Shown here: positions 23,670-36,900 of the stretch, piece by piece
Numbering within the stretch: the first letter of the stretch is position 1
How the letters are laid out: each line of letters opens with the position of its first letter
NCBI GenBank assembly: GCA_024138015.1
Contig: JAMXBB010000006.1
Span: forward strand, 76,600,135 to 76,664,134
From: Lumnitzera littorea
Lineage: Eukaryota; Streptophyta; Magnoliopsida; Myrtales; Combretaceae
DNA: 64,000 nucleotides
Direction of reading: 5' to 3'
Program-made: the position numbers and the translations under genes
The notes under the pieces: generated by a model
The model's database searches: none
Told to the model about the DNA's origin: nothing
What the model saw: the letters and a program-made list of their open reading frames with translations, nothing else

Positions 23670-24172
23670 GTAGAAGTGTGCTCTAGAAAGGTTACATGTC
23701 CAATGGTAAAAGGAAGAAAAGAAAAGTTAGGTTAACTTGCTAGGAAGAATATGAGTATTAGCTCATTCCACTTTTTTTTTTCAACTATAAAAACTTTAGA
23801 TGAATAGGTAAATTATGATGAAAATGGGAAAGCATATTACTACTACTAGGATGAAGATGTTGGAGAATTTTACTGTTACTATGACGATGAGATGTGATTA
23901 GTTAGCAAGAGAAATGAAATAAAGTTGTTGTTGGAGAGCTTTGTCATTTCATTTACAACATTAGAGTTTAGTTTATTTATGCTCATTTTAATTACAATAT
24001 TTGAAGATATTTAATTATAACCTTCAATTACTTTGAGATTTATTGAATAAGAGTTATGAAATTATTCATGAAGTTGTAGAGAATTTAGTTACTTGTTTAG
24101 CCTAACATATTAGTAAATTACTAGGGACAAGTGGTGATCTATGACACCTTAAGCTTGGAGCGTTACAGATTA

Positions 24173-24190
24173 AGGTGTTATCAAAGCATA
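24173..24190 (+). other. Primer binding site of gypsy element 3 (decayed)
   Basis: AAGGTGTTATCAAAGCATA follows the LTR end by 5 bp and resembles the TGGTATCAGAGC primer site with small changes. Confidence 0.6.
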
Positions 24191-24387
24191 GGTTTAGTAA
24201 ATCAAATAGAAACTTAGGCAAATGATTTATAGGATAGTGAGCTGTGATGGGTGTTAGGATTTATGGGAATTCTTATTGTAGATAGTTAATCTTATTCATC
24301 AGTTTCCTTATTCCTTATCTTTATGTTTTCTTTCTATTTCTTATACCAAGCTTAGTCTTGTTCTTTCTCTTGCCTATTGGCTGTAGT

Positions 24388-25640
24388 ATGCCTTCAAGGA
24401 GAAGAATTAAGTTGGGTGAAGTTGTAAGAGTAGCTTAGGGTGATGGTCTTAGAGAAGCTAAATTGCTAAGTAATCAATTGCAGTCATAAAATGCAAATGC
24501 AAATGTACCTATTACCAAAGAGGACATCAATAGACTATTGAATACAATTGATAACATGCTAGTTATGATCAATAAGCAACAAGATCAAATTCAGAGATAG
24601 TAGCAACAACAACAATTGATGGTTGAGAATAATGGAGCTAATGGAGGTAATGGGCATGTTGTAGGAGTAAGAGGTGGAAAAAATCATGGGAACTACAAAG
24701 TTATCACTTTAGAGAGGTTTATTAAGCTGGCAAAGGAAGTCCAACCCAAGATAGATTAACCTATGGTGGCCAAGAAGTGGATAACGAATATTGAGAAGGT
24801 TTTTGAGGGTTTTGAGATCCTTAAAAGATAAAGGGTATATTATGTTATTGCCATCACTTGGATTGCTTTAAGGAGTTGTTCTACAGTAAGTATTTCCCTA
24901 CTAGAATTAAAGGAAGATTAGTTGGCTAATAACATGATTGCTAGCAAGGGAATCAAACAGTAGAGCAATATTAAGATGAACTTAATTGCTTACATAAGTT
25001 CTTACTAAAGACCTAGAGAGTAGATGAAGGGTCCAAGGTGTAGAGGTTTGTAAGAAGATTGGGAGCTGCTCTATGGCATAAGGTAGGATCTTTTAAGCTA
25101 CAAACTTAAGTAGCTATGGTTAATAAAGATAAGAAAATGGAGAAGAGCAGAAAAGAAATATTAGGAGATGAAGTTGAGTCTTCTAGGGGGAAAGTGGTAC
25201 TGAGAAAGAGAAGTACCTCAGGTATGGTGATGTAAGACTAGGGTAAGAGAGTTTTTCTTCAACCTAGTAAACCTAGAGCTAGATTAGTGGCTATACTAGT
25301 TAAGCCTTCATCAACCAAGCCAATTCATCTATTACTGACTTTATCACCACCAACATTAGCTACAGGACTTTAGTCCATTAAATGCAAAGGTCCTTATGAT
25401 CTATTAAAGTGTAAGTAACTTGATGAAGCATGCTTTCCTTGTGATAAGGTAAGGCATGTTAGTAGGGAATACTTAGAAAAGGTAAAGATTCCTCAAACCT
25501 TTTACTTTAGCTACAAACAAAGGGCACACAAGACATTTGAGTGCAATGTTGCTAATCAACTAACCCTGGTATAGTAGCCAATGTTGTAGCAGAATGTTAG
25601 AGCCTAGGGTAGAGGACAAGGAGGTTAAACTATGACTACA
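24388..25640 (+). pseudogene. gag of gypsy element 3, Tekay/Del-like (disrupted)
   Basis: ATG at 24388 opens MPSRRRIKLGEVVRVA. A glutamine-rich stretch follows at 24590-24620, then a glycine/asparagine linker and the capsid region with PMVAKKWITNIEKVFEGFE (24761-24817). About 60 bp of the expected capsid core after 24860 appear deleted. A decayed zinc knuckle lies at 25431-25472: C-F-P-C, then His, but the last Cys codon is TAC (Tyr). The region after it is Gln/Arg-rich. Many TAG/TAA stops interrupt. Confidence 0.8.
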
Positions 25641-25734
25641 AGATCAAGGCAAAGGGCTCTTGCAAGAGTTTTTGTACTTCAGTATCAGTAGTAGCCAAAT
25701 TATCAAGAGGCTTGAGGGAATGACACCATGGCAA

Positions 25735-26128
25735 GTATGCTTCTAGTGAACTCTATTAGAGCATATGCATTATTTGACACCAATGCCACTCACTCTTGTA
25801 TAGTTGAGCCCTTTATGAATGCTTTTTATTCTAAACCTGAATTGTTAGTTGACTATTTGTGTGTTGGTCTCCCTTGTGTATGGGAAAGCTATTGAGTCAT
25901 ATTTGCAGAAGTGTCAAAATAGAGATTCAAGGTCGAGTCTTATTAGCTAATTTGTATGTTTTAAAAATGTTTGCTTTTGATGTAATTTTAGGAACAAATT
26001 GGCTATCAAGTAACTACACTACCATAGATTGCTATAATAAGCTAGTCTATTTTACTCCAAAGATTGAAGAAACATTCAATTTTCAATTACAGGATCAGAA
26101 GCTGTTAGGGTCCTCTTCATATGAGTTG
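25735..26128 (+). pseudogene. Aspartic protease domain of gypsy element 3
   Basis: Begins with RAYALFDTNATHSCIV, the position of the active site; the usual D-S-G is D-T-N here (Asp codon at 25776-25778), so the site is altered. The C-terminal half 25859-26131 is open and carries LANLYVLKMFAFDVILGTNWL, a typical retropepsin end (D-x-I-L-G-x-x-W-L). The ATHS pattern fits the Tekay/Del, not the D-G-G group of element 1, so elements 1 and 3 belong to different lineages. Confidence 0.8.
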
Positions 26129-26199
26129 TAAAGTAGCAGTAGGTTAGCAGCTTTAACTGTAAGCTCAAGCTAAACTATAGAGCTGGAAAGGGTTCCAAT

Positions 26200-26989
26200 A
26201 GTAAGTGAGTTTTAAGACGTTTTCCTAAAGGATTTGTCTAGACTGCCTCCAATAAGAGAGATTAAGTTTAGTATAGATTTGATATAGGATGGCTCTAACA
26301 GAGTTAGTTGAACTGAAAAAGAAGTTATATGTGTTTATAGGACAAAGGGTTTATCAAGCCTAATATGTCATCCTGGGGTACATCGATTCTTTTTGTAAAG
26401 AAGAAAGAGGGCAGCATACACCTTTGTATTGATTATCAGGATTTGAACATTATCATGAATAAGAATAAATATCCCTTCTCTCATATTGACAACCTATTTG
26501 ATCAACTATAGGGAGCTCAAGTCTTCTCAAAAATAGACTAGAGATTAAGGTATTATCAATTGAGGATCAAAGAAGAGGACATACTGAAAATGACCTTTAA
26601 AATACGGTTTGGATTGTATGAGTTTTTGGTGATGTCGTTTGGATTAACAAATGTGTAAGCTACTTTTATGGATCTCATGAATAGAGTATTTGGAGATTTC
26701 ATAGATAGGTTTGTAGTGGTATTTATTGATGATATTTTGGTTTACTCTAGAAGTGAAGAAGAACATGAGGAGCACTTGAGGTAGGTGTTGAACAAACTAC
26801 AAACCGAAAAGTTTTATGCCAAGTTTTCTAAGTATGAGTTTTAGTTAAAGTAAGTTTCCTTTCCAAGTCACATTGTCAATGGAGATGGATTATTAGTAGA
26901 ACCAAAGAAGATCAAAGCAATACTTAATTGGCCCAAATTGAAGACAGTGTTAGAGATCAGGAGTATTTTAGGATCAGTCGGGTGCTATA
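26200..26989 (+). pseudogene. Reverse transcriptase of gypsy element 3 (truncated)
   Basis: Opens with LSRLPPIREIKFSIDL at about 26236. YQDLNIIMNKNKYPF, YYQLRIKEEDI and the polymerase box FIDD at 26722-26733 are in place; the box is intact. The tether region up to LGSVGCY ends at 26989, where an LTR-like sequence begins. RNase H and integrase were not found downstream. Stops at about 26287, 26511, 26539 and 26843 among others. Confidence 0.85.
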
Positions 26990-29450
26990 TGTCACTCCCC
27001 AAATAGGAGAAGTCGTAACATTCTCGCCATGTAAACTAACTTAAGATAGAAGCTGATCTCACAATTGCTATCGTAAATACAGTTCACATAAGGCATACAT
27101 AACTCAACCAGCTTGAAGTATCCTGTCTGAGACTTATCTGATACCTGTTAATAGTCAAACATGTGGTATAGCTTTTTAAAATAACTGCTTACAACAACCT
27201 GTTGTTTGATAATACAACAATACTTATATAATCATTTCCATACATAAAATTATAATTTACATTAAGAGTTTACAAAACCATAGGTCTTAAAGTTTATTTA
27301 CAATAGGATAGGAAACTAGTAGGTATCCTAAGAATTCCTAATTAGTTTCCTCAAAACTAGAAAGGAAACTCAAAAGCCTAAATTCAATGGATTCTTCTTT
27401 CCTCACTTTCCTAGCTAACAACACACTAACTTAGTGGTGATGATATTTTTACATTTTGATCACTCTCTCGTCACCTACAAAAGAGTCTATAGGAATGTGA
27501 GATCAACTAGCTTAGCAAGTGAGACAAAGTTGGATGAGTACTAAACAATCACAAACAAAGGTTATTAAGTATAATGAAACATAATGCAATCAATCACTTG
27601 AAACATCATACAATATTATCTAGTCCATTATGAGGTCAAAGAAATTACATCCACTCTAACCTAAATTGAGGAGTTTAATACACTCAAAATCAAACTAAAC
27701 CTGGGCAATAGAGAAGACCTTCTTCCCTTGACCACCTTCGATCCACAGCCCCTACCCTGACCGTAACCTCCTCGTTTGTCACTTAATTCGACCAAGCATG
27801 GAGAAAGAATAATTTCAGCTATCCTCATTAAAGGGAGTCAATATTTGATCTAATACTCTTAACTGTTCCCTTAATAGTTGCTATGCATGTCCAATTATGT
27901 TAGCAGTCAAATCAAAATTAGTTCTATTTAAGGGTGGCCAAATAAGTTCACACAATACAAAACTATGTTATCATGCAGAACAGTATGCCAAGGAGTTCAA
28001 CTCCTATTACAAACAGAATACCAATCACATATATAGCATGCGCACAAATAGCTAATTTACAACCACAAGCAAAAGCACTCAGGAGCCTCCAAATACTTTG
28101 ATACAATATCTCAACAAGCGGTAAAACCATGATCCCAACTTACTTGTTTTGACACTCATTATAGATGATCTATATCTTCGACGCTTTGCTCACTAGGAGA
28201 TCCTATATATATAAAACCTAGATTTAGTTTTCGTACAAGTTACGAAAACATAAAGGTTTTATCTACTTTTTTATTTCATTATAAAGTTATATATATAGAT
28301 ATATATATCCAAAGTATATTATTACTTATATTATATCGTTTCAATTGTATCGAAATGTATTTTTAATAAGTCCATTTATGTTTCAATTACGATAAGGTTA
28401 TCATAATACCTAAATTCGTATAAAGATATAAGTAATATTACCTAGGATTGTTTGATTTTAATAAAAGTAGTGTTATTAGGTTCATATGAACCTAACAATC
28501 GTATTATGGGTACTATTTTGAAAGATGTCTTCTAAAAGATATTTCTAATTTCTAATATATCTATACGCTCTCATAATAAGTATTATCATATTTTATTCAC
28601 TTTATGTAAATGGACTATGTTTTATATAATTTACTAATATAGTTTAATAATATATATAATATTTAATCCTAATATGTGTATATCATAATTCGATCATATA
28701 ATTAGCACTAAATAAGTTTAAAAATCATTTTCACTAGATTTAACTAGCATGTACATATGTAGGTTTTATTTCAATATTTATAATAAACAGCTTAGTTCAC
28801 CAAATAATTCCTTGAAAATATCTATATAGTCATAAAAATATGTAGAATTCAATCAGTATACGATTTCATTCTATCGGCTTTATGGTCTACATATAAATAA
28901 TTACATTTTTACCCTTAAATTATATTTAATTAAATAAATATTATCATTTTTATACAAAATTACTTTCAATATATCCTAAAATTATTATGAATCACCAAAA
29001 GTCAATAGAAATCCATTTTATCAATTAATTTTAGAAAAGTTAATTTATTGCATAGTTTCACCCTATTTCTAGCTATTTCTAAGGTAAAAAAATTACAATA
29101 AATATTACACATACTTAAATTAAAAATTTAGCTACATAGAAATTAACTCCATGTAATATGCATTCTATATAAAAAATTTTAGCTTAAAACAACATCATTT
29201 AGTACAATTATTTTAAACTTAAAGTTTTGGATGAATAGTGCACTGTTAAGTAAGTACATAAAATATTCAAAATTTTACAAAACTAAAATTACAACATGAA
29301 AGTATGTCTAAAATAACCTTGAACTAAAATTTTTCATAATCTTCTAGATTAATTTAATATTTTTTTCAAATTTAATGAACGACAGGGCAGAAAATTAAAG
29401 CACTTGCTCATTAGAGCCCCATTGGGTGAAGGCCAATAAGGGGTTGTTAG
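26990..29450 (-). mobile_element. LTR-like block interrupting gypsy element 3
   Basis: Starts TGTCACTCCCC directly after the RT break. The distal part (about 28100-29400) resembles 14770-15940 in order and wording (for instance the AAACAACATCAT phrase at 29187 and 15687), suggesting a family C-type LTR in minus orientation. The right end and a target duplication could not be fixed: CTATA precedes the block (26985-26989) and CTATA also occurs at 29613, but the bases before that are not LTR-like. No coding region inside. Confidence 0.5.
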
Positions 29451-29739
29451 ACGACTTAGGTGGTGGCTAGTAAAGTTCCATAGCAAATACTAAATTAGGT
29501 TAGGTTCTAATGTAGATTAGTAGCTCCCTTGTCTTTATTTATTTTATTTTCTAAATTTTCTAGAATTTTTCTATCACTCCCCTAAGTTTCAAAGTGCCAA
29601 ATGAAAAATGTTTGAGGCCTATAGCAATTTCTAGAAGTCCTTGTCGACTGAAAAGTAATATCCTATAATTTTTTTGTTCTTTTGAGTAAGTAGGAGGTGC
29701 CCATTGTTAAGGTATTTAATGTTGTTTCATCTAATTCAG
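29451..29739. other. Unassigned stretch
   Basis: No gene or recognisable repeat. The phrase CTATCACTCCCCT at 29570 resembles the start of the preceding block and may be a remnant of its other end. Confidence 0.5.
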
Positions 29740-30505
29740 CTATTGTGTGGTATCGCGTCACCACTTCCACATGTCATGCACTAATTGAAAAAATTAGCTT
29801 CTTTTTAAAATCATGGAACCAATATACAACTAATCAATCAAGCTTGCAAGTTTTGATAAAAACTTATGTAAACCACAATAACATTTGTAAGCATACCGGT
29901 CGATTAATGGTATAAGGTGAACTCAAAGGTCATATTTTTCAAGAGAATGATGTGTTAGCTCTCAGCCATTTTAGTCCCCTTCATAGCTAGGCAAACTTAA
30001 TAAAACTCAAATTTTATTTAGCAAAAACTAACAACTATCCTAAACTAATAAAATTTACATTTGTATTAAACCATAATTATTAACTAACCTAAATATGCTA
30101 CTTGGAAATTTCAACTCCGCGAAAAGATATGATTATGAACCAAGGGTTGAAATGTCTAGTGGCATAGTGGTTATGTCATTCCAACAATCCGCATTGTGAG
30201 CGAGCTATTAAATTAAGCCCTAATTGAATTAGAAGTTGTCAATTCTTATCCATATTAGCCATTCATGAAATTGAATAAAATACATGAAAAAGTTGCATTA
30301 TCTTAATCTACTTAATGTTCGTAAAATGAAACACAAGCTCCATGAACAAAATCAATAACCTACAACATACAAGCATGAATGGAAATAATAAAACCACCGT
30401 TACATAATCCAACCACTACATTGATTCACATTCGCATTAAGTTCAAAGGATATATTGAGTTAAAGAACAATATCTAAGTAATTACAAGTACAAAAATGGA
30501 AAGAA
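29740..30505 (+). repeat. Dispersed repeat, copy 1
   Basis: Aligns in the same orientation with 44030-44792 over about 760 bp at high similarity. It has no reading frame with known motifs. The match ends exactly where the SIRE LTR starts in the other copy, showing the repeat was an insertion target. A 72-codon frame at 29697 overlaps it and is not supported. Confidence 0.85.
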
Positions 30506-30839
30506 ACAACCTAAAAATAGGAGTTCCGTGTCCGAATCCAAGCTAGAATGATGTTTCTTGAGCATCTCCATGTTAGATTCCCTTATTACATTGTAAAAAT
30601 GAAGCTCCTCATCTCTTTAAACTCCTTTATGGAGGAACTCTCTTCTTTCTAATGAATATATATCTTTTTTGTATTTGAAAGAAGTTACCTTTCACCTAGC
30701 TCTTCTCCCAATTCAAATTATACTTATGAGTTATAGCTTTCTTACTTTTTTAAAGGATTTTTTCCAACAAAAGTAGAGTTAGCCAAAAAAAAAAAAAAGA
30801 AGCCATCTTTGACATTCAGAGCAAAACATCACATCCTGG
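30506..30839. other. Probable continuation of the dispersed repeat
   Basis: This follows directly from copy 1 without a break and ends in a run of 15 A (30786-30800). No gene. Confidence 0.4.
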
Positions 30840-33800
30840 GGACACTTTTAGAAAATGTGAGTATATATAAAGTGCCATACTTTGGGAATAAATAAGGTCC
30901 TCTCTAGTTCTCGGAGGATTTAGATTAGCAGCCCAACCGATAAAACCTATAAATCCAAAACCGTCAAAGCATAGGAACTAGTTTATCGAAAGTTCTTTTT
31001 CAATTAAGTTCAGATCAGATTCACTAAATTCAAGTGAAGAGTAATTTGGGCTATTTGAGATTGAGACAGAAAGTTTGAAAGATAGGAGTGTAAGTGTAGT
31101 TATAGTATAAGAAGCATAAAGATTGAAAATCTTAAATTCTATACATGAGAAGGAATGTCAATAGAAGATTTAGAAAAGTTGTCCGGTAGTCTTGGTGTGG
31201 TATGTTTGCTATTTGAGAGAAAACTTACTTCATTCACTAGTGAGAAGGTTGCTTAAGCTTTTGCTTTAGAAGTGAAGTACTCTTGACTAAAAGCGCTTAG
31301 TATTAGATATTTAATCCCCTAATTCCTAGACCTGACTATCCTAGGGGCAAACCAAGAAGGGAGGGATGAAAGCTTATAACCCAATAAGGGGGCTAGTTAG
31401 AACTCCCATTTCCCGATTAAAGGTTCAGCATACGACTAAAAGGAATGGCATTCAAGGAAAAGCCAGTAATAGAAATGTGAGAAAGTGGGTTCCCCAGTAG
31501 AAGGGTTGTTTTCTACATAGTTAAATTCCCAACGGAATAAACTTCTTTCTATTTATATCTAAGGCCTGGTATGTCTTCGATGCCCGCTTACTGATTTCAA
31601 GGAAACGTATTCAATTCCGAACATATGAGTGTTATACGTAGCTCATCCAACTAAAAAATGAAATGGTTTCTATGAAATCTCATGATTAGGACTACTCAAT
31701 CTTCAACCTATACTAGTTCTCTTTTCCCATGGGTAAGCACGTATGCTTCCTCATATGACAAGGCAAAAACATCTAGCAATCTTGTAAGCAAACATGCTTA
31801 ATGCTTACCAAACAAAGCTAAGGTGTGCCCAACTAAAACTATTAATCAGATAACTATTAGCATGTTACCGAATTCAAGTTTGAAGATAGAAAAGGCGAAG
31901 TCTCTTTACCAAGAAACTTCTCCTTTTCTGTGAATTGTTTGACACCATGTCTTGTACTGATAGTTTAGCACTAGAACTTTTGGTATGCCTCTCTGATCAC
32001 ATTTCTTTTACCATTTCTTCAATGGAAGATAGGTTTGTTTCCAGTGACGAAGGGAAATCATCAATGCAGCTATATGATACAGTAGGTACATCTATTCACC
32101 GTAGAAGGGTAGTTCTTCTAGCGATGCCTGAATGCTACTTTCGCCTAGTCGGTGAAGTTGCATCCTTACCTCTTCTCTTGGTGGCATTTCCCTTGTCTTC
32201 CCTCTTTCCTACCATTTATTTTTTAAGTGATTCATTTAACTCTTAATTAAACCACTAAAAGGGAATCGCTATCATCTTTCTAAGGATGGGGATTTACGTG
32301 TATTGCTTATGCCCAATTTGCTGATGTTAGCTTGACTTCACTTGCTTCAGAGACGAATAAATAATAAGATAGGGGAGTAACAACCAGAAAGAAATCCCTT
32401 CTTCCGCTTAATGCACTTAAGTCCTACAACTAATTCAATATCAATAGCAGTTTTTTTAAGGGAAGTTCTTTCTAGAGCAATAATAGCCTATTCTATCCTA
32501 CTTTCTAATTCAATTCCCTCAAATCCTCAAGCTCTTTCAATTTCGACCAAGATTGAGGGGAAATTCTTATTCCTCCTCATCCATTAGTTTAGTTCCTTTC
32601 CTTAGTTCAATCAGTTCCACCCTCTCCCTATAGGTCGAGTAAGTAAACTACCTCAAATCCTATTTCTGCAAGTGTTAAAGCTCTTATTCTATAATATGGG
32701 ATTCTTGCTTTCACATACAACCCCTTTTGTGTAAAGAGAAGAAATGGAATTGCAATCTCCATTCTATAGCAACTTTGATGTCTCGCCTGCCTGCTTGGTT
32801 ATAGGGCTATAAGTGAGCTTTTGAAAATAAAGATAGAGAGTTAGGAGTTCAATATTGGAAGAGTGCCCTCTCTTTTCTTTGGGAAATCGAGTTAGCTAGG
32901 CTAGTTTCCTATCCCCAATATGTATTGAAAAGATTGATTGGTTTACCACATTCATTCATGAAAGCACTTACCTCTCTAGTGGTCCTTTACCTTTAAAATA
33001 GAAGAGAGGTAGTTGCAATAGTAGAAGGACCACTAAACCCCTAATGTCTTGATCACTCAACCTGACCAATCAATATCCTGTCATTGCTTTCTCGTGCGTG
33101 AAGGCTTGCCCATGCTCCTAATTAAGTCCATCCTGGTCTTCCTTCCATCTTTAAATTCAAGTTTCGACTCAATCGGAGAGGACAAAAGACTACTATTGGT
33201 AAATTATCCTTTACTTTCATCTAGCAGTGGCGATAGAGATCGAGTCGGTAACCGCTGCTCTCTCGTATGTTATTAGAGGAAGGGCTAATACTAGAATGGA
33301 AATATTCCCCAGTAGAAAAGACTGGATCTAAAATGAAAAAGCAATCCCAGCAGAAAAGACTGGATCTAAAATGAAAGAAGCAGTCGAACGAACAAGTAGT
33401 CCTATCCCACTCAAATGCTTTGGGCATAGTTCATAGAAAGATTCATGCTAAAGACTAGTGCTATGTTGCTGCATTCACTCAAAGAAGACTTCCCCGATTT
33501 GGAAGCTAGGTGGGATAGTAAGGATATAAGGGAGATCAACCTCCTTCAAATATACAACACGGATTCTGGCAATGCAATGTAGTTGGACTCTCATGTTGAT
33601 ACGAATGAATGATCCTTTTTGTGAAGGTCAATCTTTGCTTATTAGTCAAGAGGATAGCAAGTTACAAATTCTATTTTGGTAGGACATGGATTTCTATGAG
33701 ATTCATAAATGAAGTAGTTAATGGTAGGGTTACCATTATCCTTTTTATAGTGACGAATATTGTATGTGCTCCTAAGAAAAGAAAAGGAATTTGTCCACTT

Positions 33801-33904
33801 TTCGGGGTCTCAAAGAACTTAATTTTTGAAACCCTAGCAGAGAGAACAAGGAAAAGTCAAAGGAAAGAATAAAGAAATGGAAAATGGGTCTGTTTAGCAT
33901 ACTA
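30840..33904. other. Candidate mitochondrial-derived DNA (possible NUMT)
   Basis: The composition changes here: base usage becomes more balanced, long A/T runs disappear, and purine words (GAAAG, AAGAAG) and CTTTC words dominate, as in plant mitochondrial spacers. A 29-bp direct repeat (CAGAAAAGACTGGATCTAAA and flanks) occurs at about 33312 and 33352. Frames at 31935-32246, 33049-33276 and 33609-33872 are open but I recognise no mitochondrial protein in them. The stretch ends at the LTR of 33905. The call rests on texture, not on an identified gene, so it may instead be unique nuclear DNA. Confidence 0.35.
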
Positions 33905-36900
33905 TGTAAACCTTGCAAATCTAGCCTTTTTAAGTATAGAATCAAATCCCTAAACTATAGATGATTTCCTAAAGTCAATAGAGCCAGTGAGATTTAAAAC
34001 TGATTAAAATCTCAATTCAGAACCTAAAGTGAATATAAAAAACCTTAAATTATCAATTGAACCTCTAATCGCATACGAAGACCTTAAAACCTTAAGTATA
34101 TGTAACTGCAAAAGTTAATCTCGAACCTCATCAAAATCTTAAGATAACAATCAAAGACTTAATCGCGTATGAATATATTAAACCCTAAATATGTAAAAAC
34201 ACTAGAGATTGTACTCAAAAGTAATAAAAACCCTAAAACTATAACTTTAAGGATATAAAAGCATTAATTCACCATAATTTACCTTAAAACCCTAATTGAT
34301 AATATAACCTTAGTATTATATTAAATCATTAGTAAAAGATTGAAGATAACCTATAATCATTCACAAATATTTATAATACTAAAGTAATCCATTAAAAACT
34401 AAGATATTGCATCATAGATCACATTTATCTTGTAAGTATGTAATTAGGTTAGTATTACATAGAGTTAAAGGTTTAATTGATGCTTAGGTTACATATAGCG
34501 AACATTAATACCCTAAATGACACTTTTCATAATAATTATACTAAGTAGCTTACCAAATGATGTATATAAGATATAAATATCTAATGGAAGATCTCATTAT
34601 CTATTTTGACTAATCAATTCACTAAACTTATTCTTTCATTTCCTTAATCTTTCTCCTAATTTTCTCTAATTACTTCATTATGTACACTAAATGGCATTTA
34701 TTTTTGGAAAGTTGACCAAGTCAACATGTGGAAAAGTCAACAAAATGTCACTTTCACTTTAGAAATATCTTTTCCTTCTAATGATTTCTTTTCTTTTCTT
34801 TTCTCTTTGACTTTTCTTCCTTTTCTCTTCCCCTTTTGTCGTCCACTCCTTTTCCCCTTAAGACCCCACTTGTTTTCATTTTCAACACACAAAACAACAT
34901 AAAATCAAGTCCCTTTCTTCTTCTTCCCAACCGTGATTCCTCTTGCCTCCACAATTCCAAACATTTTCTTACTTTACTTTTACACTTTCTACTAACATAA
35001 ATCAAGGAGAAAGAGGTATGTTATCATTTGATTATCTATTTTATGTAATAGTTAGTTATGTAAGCTAAGTTAGTATAGAAAGTTGGTATGATATGTGTAT
35101 ATATGTTGTTCGAAGTGGAAGCTTTATATACATGTATAGAAGAGTAGGAATCTTTATAAAATGGAAGAAGATGCACGTGTACATGTCTCTAAGTATGTGT
35201 ACATAAGAGTATACTAGAGAAATACATTTATAAAGACCTTTATACATAAGAATCCAATATGTACATAACCTAAAATAAGACATATACCAACTATACATAC
35301 ATATACCTTGTTAAATAAACTCTTAAAGTGCAAAAATATGGGTTTGGTGAAGTTTTCTTAAGAGGAATTTTAGGCACACGAAAATACGTATAAAAATACG
35401 TATGTCACCATATGTATATATGCATATATGTATTAGTATACATATAAGTACATAAGTATACATATTAGTATGTTAGAAGTATAGGTATGTATATAACATA
35501 TGTATAAAGTGTATGTATGAGCAAATAAGGATATATATACATAAGGATATATATATATATATATATTTACATGTAATGAATGATTACATAAGCCATGACA
35601 TAAGCGAATGATGACATAAGCGATGACACAAGCAATTGATGACCTGAGCAATGACATAAGCATAAGCTTATAAAATAATAAATTATAAGATTACATAAGA
35701 ATATAATATATATATATATATATATATGTATACATATACTTAGGAGTCAAAGGTCCTTTAAACCCTAATACACTTTCTAAATTGAATTAAACTTAATTAA
35801 GTACATAAATTAGTAATACTAATGTAAAATTTCCTAAATGTAAGAATCTAATAGCTAATTAAATCATTAAATACTAAAATACGATATAAACATAAGAAAT
35901 AAGAATAATTAAGCTTCAATAAGTTAAAATTTCAATAAGTTTAACTCATATCGTAAAACATAGGTCTTAACGTCTAAAACGAACATCACCGTATGAACGT
36001 GCATCAAAAAACGATGAAAAACAACTATAAGTTCGTAAATATCGGAATTATAATGAAAAGTTACTAAATGCATAAAGGAAGTCTCATAACTTACAAATAT
36101 AAGAAAATAGTTACTATTAATCCCATTGAGTATGGTAAACCCTATATATATTTTACTTAGGTTATATTGGGGAAACTAGACAAACTACAATAGACTTTCA
36201 ATTAACTAAGGAGTCTGACTTCTTAGAATACTTATAAGTTTTACTATTTTTTTAAGCATTCAACATCGAGTTCTGGAAACCCCAATGCTTGGAGAACGAG
36301 CAATAATCTAGATAAGGGAGTTCTAATGACTTGCTACTTGCTCGTACATGTACATGTTGCTTGTACATGTACATGTTGCTTGTACATGTACATGTTGCTT
36401 GTACATGTTGCTTGTATGAGGTTTTGCTACTTACTGTTGCTTGTATGTCTAAATGACTACTTTGCTTGTTTGCTATCATTTGTGTGATCACCTTTTTAAA
36501 TTGATAAATATAAGTATTAGACCAAAATAACCAATTATACTCGTCGCATGCCTATGACCCAGTAAAGGTATGAATGGAGAGTGTTAGCTTTGCAAAAATC
36601 TTGAGAAAAGTATTTTTGGAAAAAAATTTTCTACTCTTAAACATATTTTTGTATGATTTCTATAAGGGCTCGTGGAGCCATAAATAATATTTTAGCATTA
36701 AGGCAAAGTTAGCATGGGATCTCCAATTGATAGCGAGAGGACTCACTTTATTGTGCTTGTAAGGCTTAGGATAATTTTGGTTGCGAGAGGACTTGCATGT
36801 TTGTGCCTGAGGGGCCTTAGATGATGGATAGTCCTAGTTTGGGATCCACCTATTTGGATTGGAACTCTTTTCTCGACTAGGGTAATAGTCGAGTATTGCC

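Larger units (their letters stand above)
19189..24167 (+). mobile_element. LTR complex of gypsy element 3 (families C and D)
   Basis: The block starts at the break in copy 2 (TGATGTGAGACC) and ends GAGCGTTACA at 24158-24167, directly before a primer site, so its right end is the 5' LTR end of element 3. It holds no coding region. Within it 22740-23669 matches the 3' part of the family A LTRs and is listed separately, so at least two LTRs are mixed. A donor-like AG|GTAAGT lies at 21713-21719 and acceptor-like sites at 22549-22550 (TGTCCTCAG|GTT) and 23241-23242 (TTTTGTTACAG|GAC). The left terminus does not match the right terminus as an inverted repeat, so the left boundary is a break point, not a proven LTR start. 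Confidence 0.6.

Noticed and set aside
26985..29617. CTATA pair as target duplication for the LTR-like block at 26990
   Set aside because: The bases before 29613 do not form an LTR end complementary to TGTCACTCCCC, and clear pol sequence does not resume after it.
31935..32246. 103-codon frame as a candidate host gene
   Set aside because: No recognisable domain, no intron or promoter signal; it lies in the candidate mitochondrial-like patch.
36344..36413. Possible CRISPR-like array
   Set aside because: The 19-bp units are directly adjacent with no spacers, so this is a simple tandem repeat in an LTR.
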